From positions 186,001 through 250,000 of the forward strand of contig JAPTOF010000025.1 in assembly GCA_028554755.1 (NCBI GenBank): a stretch of 64,000 nt of DNA. The letters are read 5' to 3'. Below are positions 1 through 10,583 of the stretch, piece by piece (positions within the stretch are counted from its first letter, which is position 1; every line of letters starts with the position of its first letter). The position numbers and the translations under genes are program-made. The notes beneath the pieces were generated by a model. It did no database searches and was not told the DNA's origin. It was given only the letters and a program-made list of their open reading frames with translations. The DNA is from Cordia subcordata. Taxonomy: Eukaryota > Streptophyta > Magnoliopsida > Boraginales > Cordiaceae.

Positions 1-1238
1 TTTCCAAGAGTGAACAGCAATCATTCTTCCTAAGCTTTCTTGAAACAAGTGGAATGCCCAAGTAACGGATTGGAAGCTCACTCTCTTGAAACCCAATTCT
101 ATTCATAATTGCTCTTTTCTCTTCATTTGAGGCCCCTCCAAGGAAGAACACACTCTTTGCATTATTTACAACCAGCCCTGAATAAGTTGAGAAAGTCTTC
201 AATGTGCTCATGATACAATCAATTGAATACATATCCTCTACAAAAGATAAAAGATCATCCATAAAACAAAGATGATTAAGCTTGATGCTCCCACACTTTG
301 GGTGAAAGTGAAACCTCGGATTAGAAGCCAAGTTGTTTAGCATGCATGTAAGCACCTCCATACAAAGAACAAAAATGTAAGGGGAGATGGGATCTCCTTG
401 CCGAATGCCATTTGCACCAAAGAAATATCCTTCCAATCCTCCATTTAGGGCAATGCAAAAACTAGGAGTTTTAATGCACTCCATAATCCAGCCCACAAAC
501 TTTTTGGGGAAGCCAAAAGCAAAAAGGGTGCATTCAATGAATCTCCAATTTAAGGAATCAAAAGCTTTCATGATGTCGACTTTAAAAGCACATCTTGAAG
601 TGATATGTCTCCTTTGATAACCTCTCAAAATGTCATGTGCCATAAGAATATTTTCATGGATGAGTCTACCCTTCATGAAGGCTGATTGATTCCATGAGAT
701 AATGTGTGATAAGCAAGCTTTTAATCTATTTGCAATGATCTTAGAAATGCACTTGTAGATAGTATTACAGCAAGAAATAGGCCTATAATCCTTGACCATG
801 GAAGGATTTGAGGTTTTGGGCACAAGAGCAATGATAGTGGCATTTACCTCTTTAAGTAGCTTGCTAGAGTCAAAGAAAGATTTGATTGCATTTAGGACAT
901 CATTACCCATAATCTCCCAAGCAGCCTTGTAGAAATGAGATGTATATCCATCCGGACCTGGGCTTTTGTTTGGGTTGAGTGAAAAAAGTGACTCCTTGAT
1001 TTCTTCATTTGTGATAGGTGCAATGGTGGTGGCAGCAACATCTTGATCAATTTGCTTGTCAAAGATATTTCTCAAAAGATCCACATTGATGGTTGTGGAA
1101 GAATCAGCACCAAGAAGCTTTTTGAAAAAGCCAATGAATTCATCCTTAACTTCAGCTTCTTCAATAAGAATATGACCCTCCTCATTCTTGATGGCATGGA
1201 TAGTATTTTTGAGCCTCCTACCTTTAACAACATTATGG
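1..1238 (-). mobile_element. Family D LINE fragment carrying an RT relic
   Basis: Minus-strand ORF2 sequence covering the RT from its N-terminal part past the FADD box. It enters from outside the window on the left and ends on the right at an abrupt join to the plus-strand array near CATTATGG (1231-1238). It is almost identical to 23990-25225, with about fifteen differences counted by eye. The catalytic FADD box reads FMDD, and single-base losses near 235-260 shift the frame, so it is dead. No poly(A) or TSD is visible at the right join, which shares TTATGG with the array sequence. Mechanism of the join is inferred. Confidence 0.85.
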
Positions 1239-2067
1239 GCATGTATTACCACTCCTAGTTTCTCCATCTCCGTTAATGGAAGTCTTGAAGGGTTTTGCAA
1301 AGGGGCAAATGGAATTAGGCAAGGCGATCCTCTCTCCCCCTGTATCTTTGTTATTTGTATGGAAGTTCTTTCATCCATGCTTAACAAGCTTGAGCATAAC
1401 CCAAGTTTTGGGTACCATCCCAAATGTGCAAAACTGAAGCTAAATCACATTTGCTTTGCGGATGACCTTTTCATCTTTTGTAAGGAAACTTGGAGTCCAT
1501 AAATCGCATTTTGGAAATTTTGAAGGAGTACCACTAGTTCTCGGGACTCAAGGGAAACAGCAACAAAAGTGATGCATTCTTTGGGGGTGTTTCACAAAAT
1601 GTTTTTTTTGCGGGGCGTGTTTCACAAAATGTTAAGCAACTCATCCTTGGAAAACTTGACTTTCAAGATGGTCAATTGCCTATAAGGTACTTGAGTGTGC
1701 CTTTGGTCACCCGCAAACTTCGAAAAGGAGATTGTGGACCTCTCTTGGAAAAAAATTAATGGAAGAATTGAGCAATGGACAGCTAAATTGCTTTCTTATG
1801 CGGGAAGACTTCTCCTCATCAAATCCACTCTTCAACAAATTTGTGCATATTGGGCTAAAAACTTACTCATACCTAAATGCATCATCAAGGAAATTGAATC
1901 AAAGTTTAGTGCCTTCCTTTGGAGAGACACGGGTGCTAGGATTGCTTGGAACAACATTTGTATGCCACAGGATGAGGGTGGCTTGGGAGTTAGATCTATT
2001 GGAGAAATCAACCACACTTATTTCATCAAGGTTTTTTGGAGAATGTATGCTGACCGGGACACACTTT
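1239..2067 (+). pseudogene. Array unit 0: RT palm-to-thumb relic
   Basis: The last part of a family A array unit, starting inside the RT palm (ITTPSFSISVNG) and running through the GIRQGDPLSP and FADD boxes and the RYLGVPLV-like region (here RYLSVPLV) to the thumb. It is broken by a stop just after the FADD region, by a 30-bp insertion (1604-1633, described separately) and by the extra A after LLEK that most units share. Its bases match the type II units more than neighbouring unit 1. The unit ends at the recurrent RT/ORF1 junction near 2067. Confidence 0.85.
1604..1616 (-). mobile_element. 13-bp LINE 3'-end stub with perfect TSD
   Basis: The array sequence GTGTTTCACAAAATGTT occurs twice (1587-1603 and 1617-1633). 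Between the copies lie 13 bases, TTTTTTGCGGGGC. On the minus strand this is GCCCCGC followed by six A, exactly the 3' terminus of family D as seen at 2566-2587. All other units have this target once and uninterrupted. The simplest reading is target-primed reverse transcription that stopped after only the tail and seven bases of the element, yet still gave a 17-bp TSD. Confidence 0.8.
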
Positions 2068-2312
2068 GTGTGAAAATGAAGAATGTTCCCCTTTGTCTTT
2101 GGTTAGAAAGAGGCTTTAGCTATTTAGGCTCCTTCATTGGGAAACCAATCCAAATTGATGCTCTTACGGAATCAAGGAGGAATCTTGAATATGCGAGAAT
2201 TTGCATTGAGGTTAAGTTGGAGGAAAAATTGCCGGATGAAATTTTCCCAAAGTTAAGGGATGGAACAAGAACTCGGGTTTGCGTGGAAACCAAGTGTTTG
2301 CACTCATTGTAA
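1695..2312 (+). pseudogene. RT thumb / DUF4283 fusion frame, junction 0/1
   Basis: An open frame of 205 codons that begins one frame off the RT, enters the true RT thumb frame at INGRIEQW, passes through EGGLGVRS and FWRMYA, and crosses the junction without a break into the DUF4283 C-terminal half (NVPLCLW, SYLGSFIGKP, LTESRRNLE). It is lost just before the zinc knuckle CTHCKMVGHLVDQC, which lies in another frame at about 2290-2340. The first 20 or so residues are frame-shifted sequence. No evidence of expression. Confidence 0.7.
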
Positions 2313-2357
2313 GATGGTAGGTCACTTGGTTGATCAATGTCCCTCAAGAACAAACTA

Positions 2358-2565
2358 CATTAAGAATGAATCAATTTGGACAATTTCTTGCCTAATTGAC
2401 TCAAGTTGGATCTTAAAGAAGCTTCTCAATTGCCGAGCTTCAATTAGGAGTCATATCTCACATGTTCTTGGAGATGGAAGAAACACACACTTTTGGCTTG
2501 ATAAATGGCATAACAATGGTACTCTCCTTGAGCATTGGAATGGCACCTTCAACCATCCACCTCTT
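2358..2565 (+). mobile_element. 5' piece of a split + strand LINE 3' fragment
   Basis: Starts at the ORF2 stretch NYIKNESIWT, which in intact LINEs follows the RT thumb, and continues through DGRNTHFWLDKWHNNG to LLEHW. It is cut by the family D insertion at 2566 and resumes near 6306. Together the pieces form a 5'-truncated LINE inserted in the ORF1 portion of array unit 1. The left join shares AACT with the target, and about 80 bp of the unit are missing, so no TSD can be shown. Confidence 0.75.
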
Positions 2566-5500
2566 TTTTTTTTTTTTGCGGGGCAAGTAAGATTGGTTAT
2601 ATTCCAAATATCAAAAGTTTACATGTACAAAGATGTGAAGAAGTACAAGAACCTAAACAACAACATCTTCTAATCTCCACAATCTACATAAAGTTTTGTT
2701 CAAAGGAGAAGACTGAAATTTTCTACCATTTGTAAGTTTAACTCTAACATCATTAAAGATAGTATCAAAAATAAACTCCTCGGTTCTAGCTTGGTTTTTG
2801 AAGATACGTTGATTCCTTTCAATCCAAATGTTGTAGATGGCTGCCCTAAAGAGATGCTTGAAAATTGTGGCCTTCAAATGCTTTTCAAGAGCAAAAGGTG
2901 TGGAGTACTCAATAATATCATGCCAACAAATAAGATTTTTTGGAACGAGAGTGAGTTGCAAACCCTTTCTCCAAATCCTCCTGGTGAAACAACATTCAAA
3001 AAAGAGATGCTCCCTAGTTTCACAACCCATGTAACAAAAAATACACGTTGGGTTAATATGGAGTCCCCAATGCAAGATCCTAAATTTTGTGCTAAGGCGA
3101 TCATGAAAAGCAAGCCAAACAATGAAGCTATGTTTAGGATTATGCCTCTTGTGCCAGATGTAATAATAACCTTCAAAATGAGTGCCCTTTCTTCTAATAC
3201 TTTCCCAAGTGTGGAAGAAAGTCAAGCCTCCACAAGGAGAGAGGTTCCATGAAATTTTATCCACAGCGCCCTCAATAAGTTCAAAATCTGGAACATCAAC
3301 TTGGGAGAGGTGAATTGGCCAATTCCGAAAGCCATCAACGAAAATATCACTGACCTTTGAATGAAGTGGGGGATACGGAATTGTGTTAGTCCAATGCTCA
3401 AGTAGAGGCTGTCCTTGTGCCAATTGTCAACCCAAAAGAAGGTGCTTGCTGCATTGCTAATCTTGTGTTGGATATATCTCTTTGCCAAAACACGGCAACC
3501 AAGAAGAGTTTTGAAAACCCAACTAACATCCAAATTGAAGAGTCTTTGATATAGTTGGCATGAACCCATTGACTCCAAAGTGAATCGTTTTTTGCAAAAA
3601 TCCTCCAAAAAGTTTTCAGCATGTATGTAAGATTAACCTCTTCAATGCTCCGAATACCAAGTCCACCCTCCTTAAATGGGAGACAAACATCCTTCCATGC
3701 CACCTTAGGACCAGTCCCTCCACAAAAAGGCTTTGAATTTTGACTCAATGGCTGCCATAACACCTTTTGGTAAAAGAAAAGCATTTGCCCAATAAGCACA
3801 AATCTGAAAAAGGACGGATTTGATGAGCACAAGTCTTCCATAAAGAAAGCCAATTATTGCACCATGAATCAAGCTTAGAGTTGATTTTTTCCAAGAGTGG
3901 ACAGCAATCATTCTTCCTAAGCTTTCTTGAAACAAGTGGAATGCCCAAGTAACGGATTGGAAGCTCACCCTCTTGAAACCCAATTCTATTCAAAATTGCT
4001 CTTTTCTCCTCATTAGAAACCCCTCCAAGGAAGAACACACTTTTTGCATTATTAATAACCAGCCCTGAATAAGTTGAGAAAGTCTTCAATATGTTCATGA
4101 TGCAATCAATTGAATGCATGTCCCCTCTACAAAAGATAAGAAGATCATCCGCAAAACAAAGATGATTAAGCTTAATGCTCCCACACTTTGGGTGAAAGTG
4201 AAACCTCGGGTTATATGCCAAATTGTTAAGCATGCATGTAAGCACCTCTATACAAAGGACAAAGATGTAAGGGGAGATGGGATCTCCTTGCCTAATGCCA
4301 TTTGCACCAAAGAAATATCCTTCCAACCCTCCATTTAGGGCAATGCTGAAACTAGGAGTTTTAATGCACGCCATAATCCAGTCCACAAACTTTTTGGGAA
4401 AGCCAAAAGCAAAAAGTATGCATTCAATGAATCTCCAATTTAAGGAATCAAAAGCTTTCATGATGTCCACTTTAAAAGCGCATCTTGAAGTGATATGTCT
4501 CCTTTGATATCCTCTCAAAATGTCATGTGCAATAAGAATATTTTCATGGATAAGTCTACCCTTCATGAAGGCTGATTGGTTCCATGAAATAATATGGGAT
4601 AAGCAAGCTTTTATCCTATTTGCAATGATCTTTGAAATGCACTTGTAGATAGTATTACAGCAAGAAATTGGCCGATAATCCTTGACCATGGAAGGATTAG
4701 AGGATTTGGGCACAAGAGCAATAATAGTGGCATTTACCTCTTTGAGGAGCTTGCTTGAGTCGAAAAAGGATTTGATTGCATTAAGAACATCCTTGCCAAC
4801 AATCTCCCAAGTAGCCTTGTAGAAATGAGATGTGTAGCCATCTGGGCCCGGGCTTTTGTTAGGGTTGAGAGAAAAGACCACATCCTTGATTTCATCATTT
4901 GTAATAGGGGCAATGGTGGTGGCAGCAGCATCTTGATCAATATGCTTGTCAATGATATTTCTCAAAAGATCAACATTGATGTTTGTGGAAGATTCGGCTC
5001 CAAGTAGCTTCTTGAAATAGCCAATAAATTCATCCTTAACTTCAGCTTCTTGATAAGAAAATGACCCTCCTCATTCTTGATAGCATGGATAGTATTTTTG
5101 AGCCTCCGACCTTTCACAACATTGTGGAAAAACTTTGTATTTGCATCCCATCCTTGATCCAATTGAGTCTTGATTTTTGATAGAGAATGGCTTTATGTTT
5201 TGCATCAAGTTCCTCCAATGTGCTCAAAATGCATTTTTCTTTATCAATGAGAGAGCTATCTCTCTCACCATTAAGAAGTAAGAATTGGACGCCATCAAGC
5301 TCCTCCCGAAGATTTTTGATGGCAAAAGGAATGGTAGCAAAATGCTCCTTATCAAAAGATTTGAGAGCAATTTTTAAAGCTTTTTGCTTTTGATAAAGAA
5401 TGTACATTGGTGTACCAAAGGCCCGTGCACACCAATGGTGTTCAACAAGTTTGAGAAAATCCAAATGAGAGGTCCAAACATTGTAAAATTTGAAGGGTTT

Positions 5501-6305
5501 TGGTGAAGATTTCCAAGACTTACATGTTTGCATGATAAGAGGGCAATGGTCGGAGACTCCGAGGCTAGCAACCAAAAGGAAGGAGTGTTGATAATTATGC
5601 AGCCAATTTCCATTAATGAGAGCTCTATCCAGCTTGCTAGCCAAGTAACTTTGATCATGACTTTTATTTGTCCAAGTAAAACGTGGTCCATGAGCATTGA
5701 CTTCTTGCAACTTTGCATTTGCTACAAAGTTTTTGAATGCACCAGCACTTTTTGGAATAGATAAGGTGTTTGATTTGTCACCACAATGTAAGACCTCATT
5801 GAAGTCTCCCATGAGGCAAAGATCACAATCTTCACACCAAGCACACCAATTCTCGAGTTTCCTCCAAAGATCAACTCTTTTTTATGCTTCATTGTGGCCA
5901 TAGATGAAGGCAACAAAGAAGGATTTATGTATATGATCATCAAAATTGAAGAGTAAGGCTTGGTCACATGAGTCAATCCAAGTAGCTTGAATACCTTTCT
6001 TCCAAAAAAGCCAAATCCGTCCCTTGGTAAGATCATCCATGTAGCTTGAAAAACCAAAATTGTCAAAAAGAGAACCAATGAGATTGATATTTTCAGCACT
6101 AACCACCTTGTTTTCCAAAAGGCAAAGAATGTCCAAGTGGTGTTTATTGATCAGTAACTATGCTTCCTTTTGGTTATTGGGGGAATTAAACCCCCGAATA
6201 TTCCATGAGCAAAATTTCATTGAGGAGGTATAGGAGGAGCACTAGGCTCAATATCATGGTTGCTTTTTGCATGTGGCGTACCATCATTTCTCAAAACATC
6301 TCCCC
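2566..6305 (-). mobile_element. Family D LINE, nearly complete ORF2, 5'-truncated
   Basis: Reads leftward from about 6305 to a poly(A) seen as the T-run at about 2566-2578, preceded by the 3' end CTTGCCCCGC. It contains all of ORF2 and only about 85 bp of the end of ORF1, so it is 5'-truncated. It is inserted within a plus-strand LINE fragment. The two flanks share only CACCTCTT (about 2557-2565 and 6305-6315), so the TSD is short or decayed. The 5' limit is taken where similarity to the matching place in the copy at 26384-26400 ends. Confidence 0.85.
2653..6221 (-). pseudogene. Family D ORF2: endonuclease-RT-zf-RVT, broken
   Basis: ORF2 starts at 6221 (MKFCSWNIRGFNSP) and stops at 2653 (RLEDVVV). 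Domains in order: EEP endonuclease (about 6221-5550, with MGDFNEVLHC and SDHCPL), linker, RT (about 4900-3750, with NKSPGPDGYTSHFY, KVDIMKAFDSL, GIRQGDPISP, FADD), and zf-RVT (about 3600-2900, with CIFCYMGCETREHLFFEC). Breaks include a TAG in place of the Lys codon of EAKLLINK near 6155, frameshifts in the endonuclease near 5885 and around 5110-5160, and more near 3850 and 3410. The RT core is open for 406 codons (4965-3745), the least damaged D copy. Confidence 0.88.
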
Positions 6306-7118
6306 TAAAATTCTGGTCAACACCTCTTCATGCAAAGGTACGAGAAATCTTCTCAAATGGCTCTTGGAATTGGCTAATTCAGCTTATGCATATTCCCATC
6401 CCAAACGCTGCCATTGTTGAGAATAATATGGATTCTTACTCTTGGAGTCTCTCAAATGATGGGAAATTCTCTTTTAAGCACACTTGGGAGCACTTGCGTA
6501 AGCAAAAAAGCAAGATTGAATGGCACAACGTTATTTGGTTTAAAAACCACACACCAAAGCATGCTTTTATCACTTGGATTGCAATGCATGATAGGCTCAC
6601 AACAAAATTCAGAATGCTTACTTGGGGTATTGAAATCAACTCAAATTGCATCTTTTGCAACTTAGCTTGTGAAACAAGGGACCATCTCTTCTTCCATTGT
6701 AGCTTTACAAGAAGAATATGGCAAAGGGGACTTGAGTTAACATGCATCAAAGATCCACCGACCTTGTGGAATGAGATTTTCACTTTCCTTACTCTGTACG
6801 TTCTTGAAGGCAATCTCAAAGCAACACTCATCAAGCACATCTTTGGAGCAACAATTTATTTCATTTGGTTGGAAAGGAACAATAGGCAATTCAGCAAAGG
6901 AGCAAAAACGGAAGAGCAAATCTTTTCATCCATCTTCAACCATGTTCGAATTAAGTGTTCAATTGGAAAGCATTTCACTTCTTCTTGTATCAACAAAATC
7001 ATTTGTAAGAATTGGGGAATTGAGGCCATATTGGATTGACCTTCTCCTTCTTTTGACTCTCATGTACATCTTTTGTAATTAATATAGTGCTTTTCACTTT
7101 TCACACAAAAAAAAAGGG
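6306..7118 (+). pseudogene. zf-RVT domain and 3' end of the split + LINE
   Basis: Continuation of the fragment at 2358-2565. An open frame to 7039 carries the zf-RVT domain: FSFKHTWEHLRKQKSKIEW, then CIFCNLACETRDHLFFHC with the Cys/His ligands, FTRRIW and the C-terminal FIWLERNNRQF. It ends IEAILD, followed by a 67-bp 3' UTR and a short A-run (about 7107-7115). Unlike the other elements, its 3' end reads CACTTTTCACAC-A(n). The protein is closest to the family E zf-RVT at 56753-57406. It may be the zf-RVT tail missing from the array units, but that is not provable here. Confidence 0.75.
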
Positions 7119-7406
7119 GGGGTCCAAGGAAGGAAGTGATCCATGCTTTGAGAAGCAAGAAGAGATTTCATCCACTTCTAAAGCAAGACAAGATGATGAA
7201 GGAGAGTTTGTTGAGCCATCTCCACCAAGGATGGTACAAAAGGAGCAACCAAAAGAATCAAATTCTTTCAAAGCGGTTGATAAGTTTACAAATGGAGAGG
7301 ATAAAGAAATTGAGCATACAACAAACTATGGCAGCCACTTGGATGAGCAAAATTGTGAAGGAAATGATGCTTTGGACCCGAGGTCCAACCCCCCTCTTGA
7401 GAAATG
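7119..7406 (+). pseudogene. Array unit 1: ORF1 C-terminal tail
   Basis: Resumes the unit at GGGTCCAAGGAAGG and gives an open frame (SKEGSDPCFEKQEEISSTSK) to the ORF1 stop TGA at 7404-7406, which overlaps the ORF2 start as ATGA. It is the low-complexity, acidic and Ser-rich C-terminus after the zinc knuckle. The stretch linking knuckle and tail is missing here. Confidence 0.75.
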
Positions 7407-10042
7407 ATTGGTTCTTGGAATATTAGGGGTCTGAACTCCCCTTGCAAACAAAAAGAAGTGAAGGCTTTAATCAACAAGCACAATTTGGATTGTTTTTGTT
7501 TTTTGGAAACCAAGGTAAATGAGAACAATGCCATAGCCAACTATTTCAGCACCTTGGGTTTTGCTAATCACACGGATGAGAATACGAGAGGAAGACTTTG
7601 GCTCTTTTGAAGAAATCATCTCAAAATCAACATCGTTGATAGCATGGAACAAGGTATTCTTTGTCATCTCTCCATTGCTACAAATTGTTCTTTTTTCATT
7701 GGATTTATCTATGGAAAGAGCACTCCCTCATGTAGGAGGTTGCTTTGGAAAAAAATTAAAATTTGGAGTGATTGGTGTCTGGATGGTCCACTTTGCATTA
7801 TGGGTGATTTCAATGAAATCCTTCATGATGGGGATAGATCCACTTCCTGGAGTATTCCATCTAGTGCATATGATTTCAAATAATGTGTTGCTCAAGCCAA
7901 ATTACATGAAATAAGAGCTTTTGGTCCGCACTTCACATGGTCCAACCGAAGCTCACATGGAAACTACATTGCAAGCAAAATCGATCGGGCACTCGTTAAT
8001 CCACAACGGATGGGGCACATGGAGAACTCTTTCCTCTTGGTTGACAATCCCGGTATTTCAGATCATTTCCCTCTCATTTTGCATACCAACTTGATCATGC
8101 ATTCCTCCCCAAAGCCATTCAAATTCTACAATGCATGGACATCTCATGAATTCTTTTTACCTTTTGTGGAAAAGCATTGGAGTGCATGGGTTTTTGGCAG
8201 TCCAATTTTCTTTTTATTCCAAAAGCAAAAGTATCTCAAGAAGGCATTGAAGGAGTTTGATAAGACTTATTACTCTTGCATCCCACATCAAATTGGTCAC
8301 CACAAGGATAACCTCAGATTGGTGCAAGTTGACATTCTCAACGGGTTTGTTAATGAGTAGAACATTAACCAGGAAAAGGAGATCATGTTGAAGATTGAAG
8401 AACCTGAGAGCATTCATAAACACATGCCCCACCAAAAATCTAGACTCCAATGGATTAAGCATGATGACACAAATTCAAGCTTCTTTCACAATGTTATAAA
8501 AGGAAGGAGAAGCAAGAGCACTATTAATGCTATTATGAACGATGATGGCACTCTCCTTACCTCTTATAAGGATATCAAGGCTGAATTAATTTCCTACTTC
8601 AAGCATCTCCTTGGTACTCCGAAGTCTACACATGCCAATTTGAACACCATTAAAGGTATTCTTGGGAAAACTATTGGGGAGGATCTCTCGGCCAACCTGC
8701 TGCTCCTATCACCTTGGAGGAGATTAAGAACATTCTCTTCTCCATTAATCCCAGCAAGAGTCCGGGCCCGGATGGATTTACCTCACATTTCTATATGAAT
8801 GCTTGGAATATTGTGGGTGGTGATGTTCTCAATGCTATTAGCTCCTTTTTCACACCTCCAAGAAGCTCCTTAATGAGGTAAATGCAACATACATTGCTCT
8901 TGTACCTAAAGTCCATAACCCCACAAAGGTTAAAGACTTTAGGCCCATTTCTTGTCACAATACCATTTACAAATGTATTTTCGAGATCCTTGCAAATAGA
9001 ATTAAAGCTTGCCTACCTTCTATTATTTCTTGGAATCAGTCTGCTTTTATTGAAGGAAGGCTCATCAATGAGAACATTCTTGTTGCTCATGACATATTAG
9101 AGGCTATTCCAGAGCCCATATCTCTCCAAGATGTGCTTCGAAAGTTGACATCATGAAAGCTTTTGACTCTCTTAGTTGGGATTTCATTGAAACTACTCTT
9201 CATGCTTTTGGTTTTCCAAGCACCTTTGTTGGATGGATTATGGCATGTATTACCACTCCTAGTTTCTCCATCTCCATTAATGGAAGCCTTGAAGGGTTTT
9301 GCAGAGGGGCAAATGGAATTAGGCAAGGTGATCCTCTCTCCCCCTATATCTTAGTTATTTGCATGGAAGTTCTTTCATCCATGCTTAACAAGCTTGAGCA
9401 TAACCCAAGTTTTGGGTACCATCCCAAATGTGCAAAACTGAAGCTGAATCACATTTGCTTTGCGGATGACCTTTTCATCTTTTGTAAGGGAAACTTGGAG
9501 TCCATAAATTGCATTCTGGAAAATTTGAAGGAGTACCACTGGTTCTCGGGACTCAAGGTAAACAGCAACAAAAGTGATGCATTCTTTGGGGGTGTTTCAC
9601 AAAATGTTAAGCAACTCATCCTTGGAAAACTTGACTTTCAAGAAGGTCAATTGCCAATAAGGTACTTTGGTGTGCCTTTGGTCACCCGCAAACTTCGAAA
9701 AGGACATTGTGGACCTCTCTTGGAAAAAAATTAATGGGAGAATTGAGCAATGGACAACTAAATGGCTTTCTTATGCAGGAAGACTTCTCCTCATCAAATC
9801 CACTATTCAACAAATTTGTGCATGTTGGGCTAGAAACTTAGTTATACCTAAATGCATCATCAAGGAAATTGAATCAAAGTTTAGTGCCTTCCTTTGGAGA
9901 GACACGGGTGCTAGGATTGCTTGGAACAACATTTGTATGCCACAGGATGAGGGTGGCTTGGGAGTTAGATCTACTGGAGAAATCAACCACACTTACTTCA
10001 TCAAGGTTTTTTGGAGAATGTATGCTCACCGGGACACACTTT
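7404..10042 (+). pseudogene. Array unit 1: endonuclease-RT relic
   Basis: ORF2 begins MIGSWNIRGLNSP at 7404. The endonuclease (GDFNEILH, SKIDRALVN, ISDHFPLI) is broken by TGG to TGA at the LWLFW position near 7608 and by frameshifts. The linker has the shared TAG after NGFVNE (8358-8360). The RT (about 8690-9740) has NQSAFIEGR, KVDIMKAFDSLSWDF, GIRQGDPLSPY and HICFADDLFIF but shifts frame at FFTPPRSS near 8850 and at LLEK near 9728. No zf-RVT follows: the sequence passes straight into ORF1 at 10042. Confidence 0.88.
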
Positions 10043-10287
10043 GTGTGAAAATGAAGAATGTTCCCTTTTGTCTTTGGTCAGAAAGAGGCTTTAGCTATTT
10101 AGGCTCCTTCATTGGGAAACCAATCCAAATTGATGCTCTTACGGAATCAAGGAGGAATCTTGAATATGAGAGAATTTGCATTGAGGTTAAGTTGGAGGAA
10201 AAATTGCCGGATGAAATTTTCCCAAAGTTAAGGGACGGAACAAGAACTCGTGTTTGCGTGGAAACTGAGTGTTTGCACTCATTGTAA
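9667..10287 (+). pseudogene. RT thumb / DUF4283 fusion frame, junction 1/2
   Basis: Open for 206 codons. It has the RT thumb (INGRIEQWTTKWLSYAGRL, EGGLGVRS, FWRMYAHRDTLC) fused to DUF4283 (VKMKNVPFCLWSERGFSYLG, IDALTESRRNLE). As at junction 0/1, a small deletion replaces the EYAWKPS stretch and throws the zinc knuckle out of frame. Confidence 0.7.
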
Positions 10288-10583
10288 GATGGTAGGTCAC
10301 TTGGTTGATCAATGTCCCTCAAGACCAAACTTGCCGCCACAAAAAACTCAAGACACAAAGATGCCTCAAGACTCAAAAACATTGGATACATGGAAAGTGG
10401 TTGGGAAAAAAAAGGTGTCCAAGGAAGGAAGTGATCCATGCTTTGAGAAGCAAGAAGAGATTTCATCCACTTCTAAAGGAAGACAAGATGATGAAGGAGA
10501 GTTTTTTTTTGCGGATCAAGTAAGAAATTTTCATTGCAGCAAATCAGATTTGTACAAGTACAATGATGGTGTAACCACCAAAC

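Larger units (their letters stand above)
2068..10042 (+). repeat. Array unit 1 (family A tandem unit, type I)
   Basis: Runs from one RT/ORF1 junction to the next. Removing the block at 2358-7118 leaves about 3.2 kb, and about 80 bp of unit sequence is missing at the insertion point. Order: ORF1 second half, ATGA overlap, endonuclease, RT, junction. It carries type I diagnostic bases (CTTTAATC before the CLETK region, CATGTAGG in the endonuclease) shared with the first part of unit 2. Confidence 0.88.

Noticed and set aside
387..617. Open frame on the + strand over 1-1238 that recurs at 4277 and 24380
   Set aside because: Antisense of the family D RT; it repeats only because the RT copies repeat.
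2535..2600. T-runs such as this one read as terminators or microsatellites
   Set aside because: Each is the poly(A) tail of a minus-strand LINE followed by the reverse complement of its 3' motif (GCGGnnnAAGTAAG).
5880..5900. Possible introns joining broken ORF2 frames
   Set aside because: The breaks are single-base indels or stops found by comparison with sister copies; no splice signals are needed or seen.
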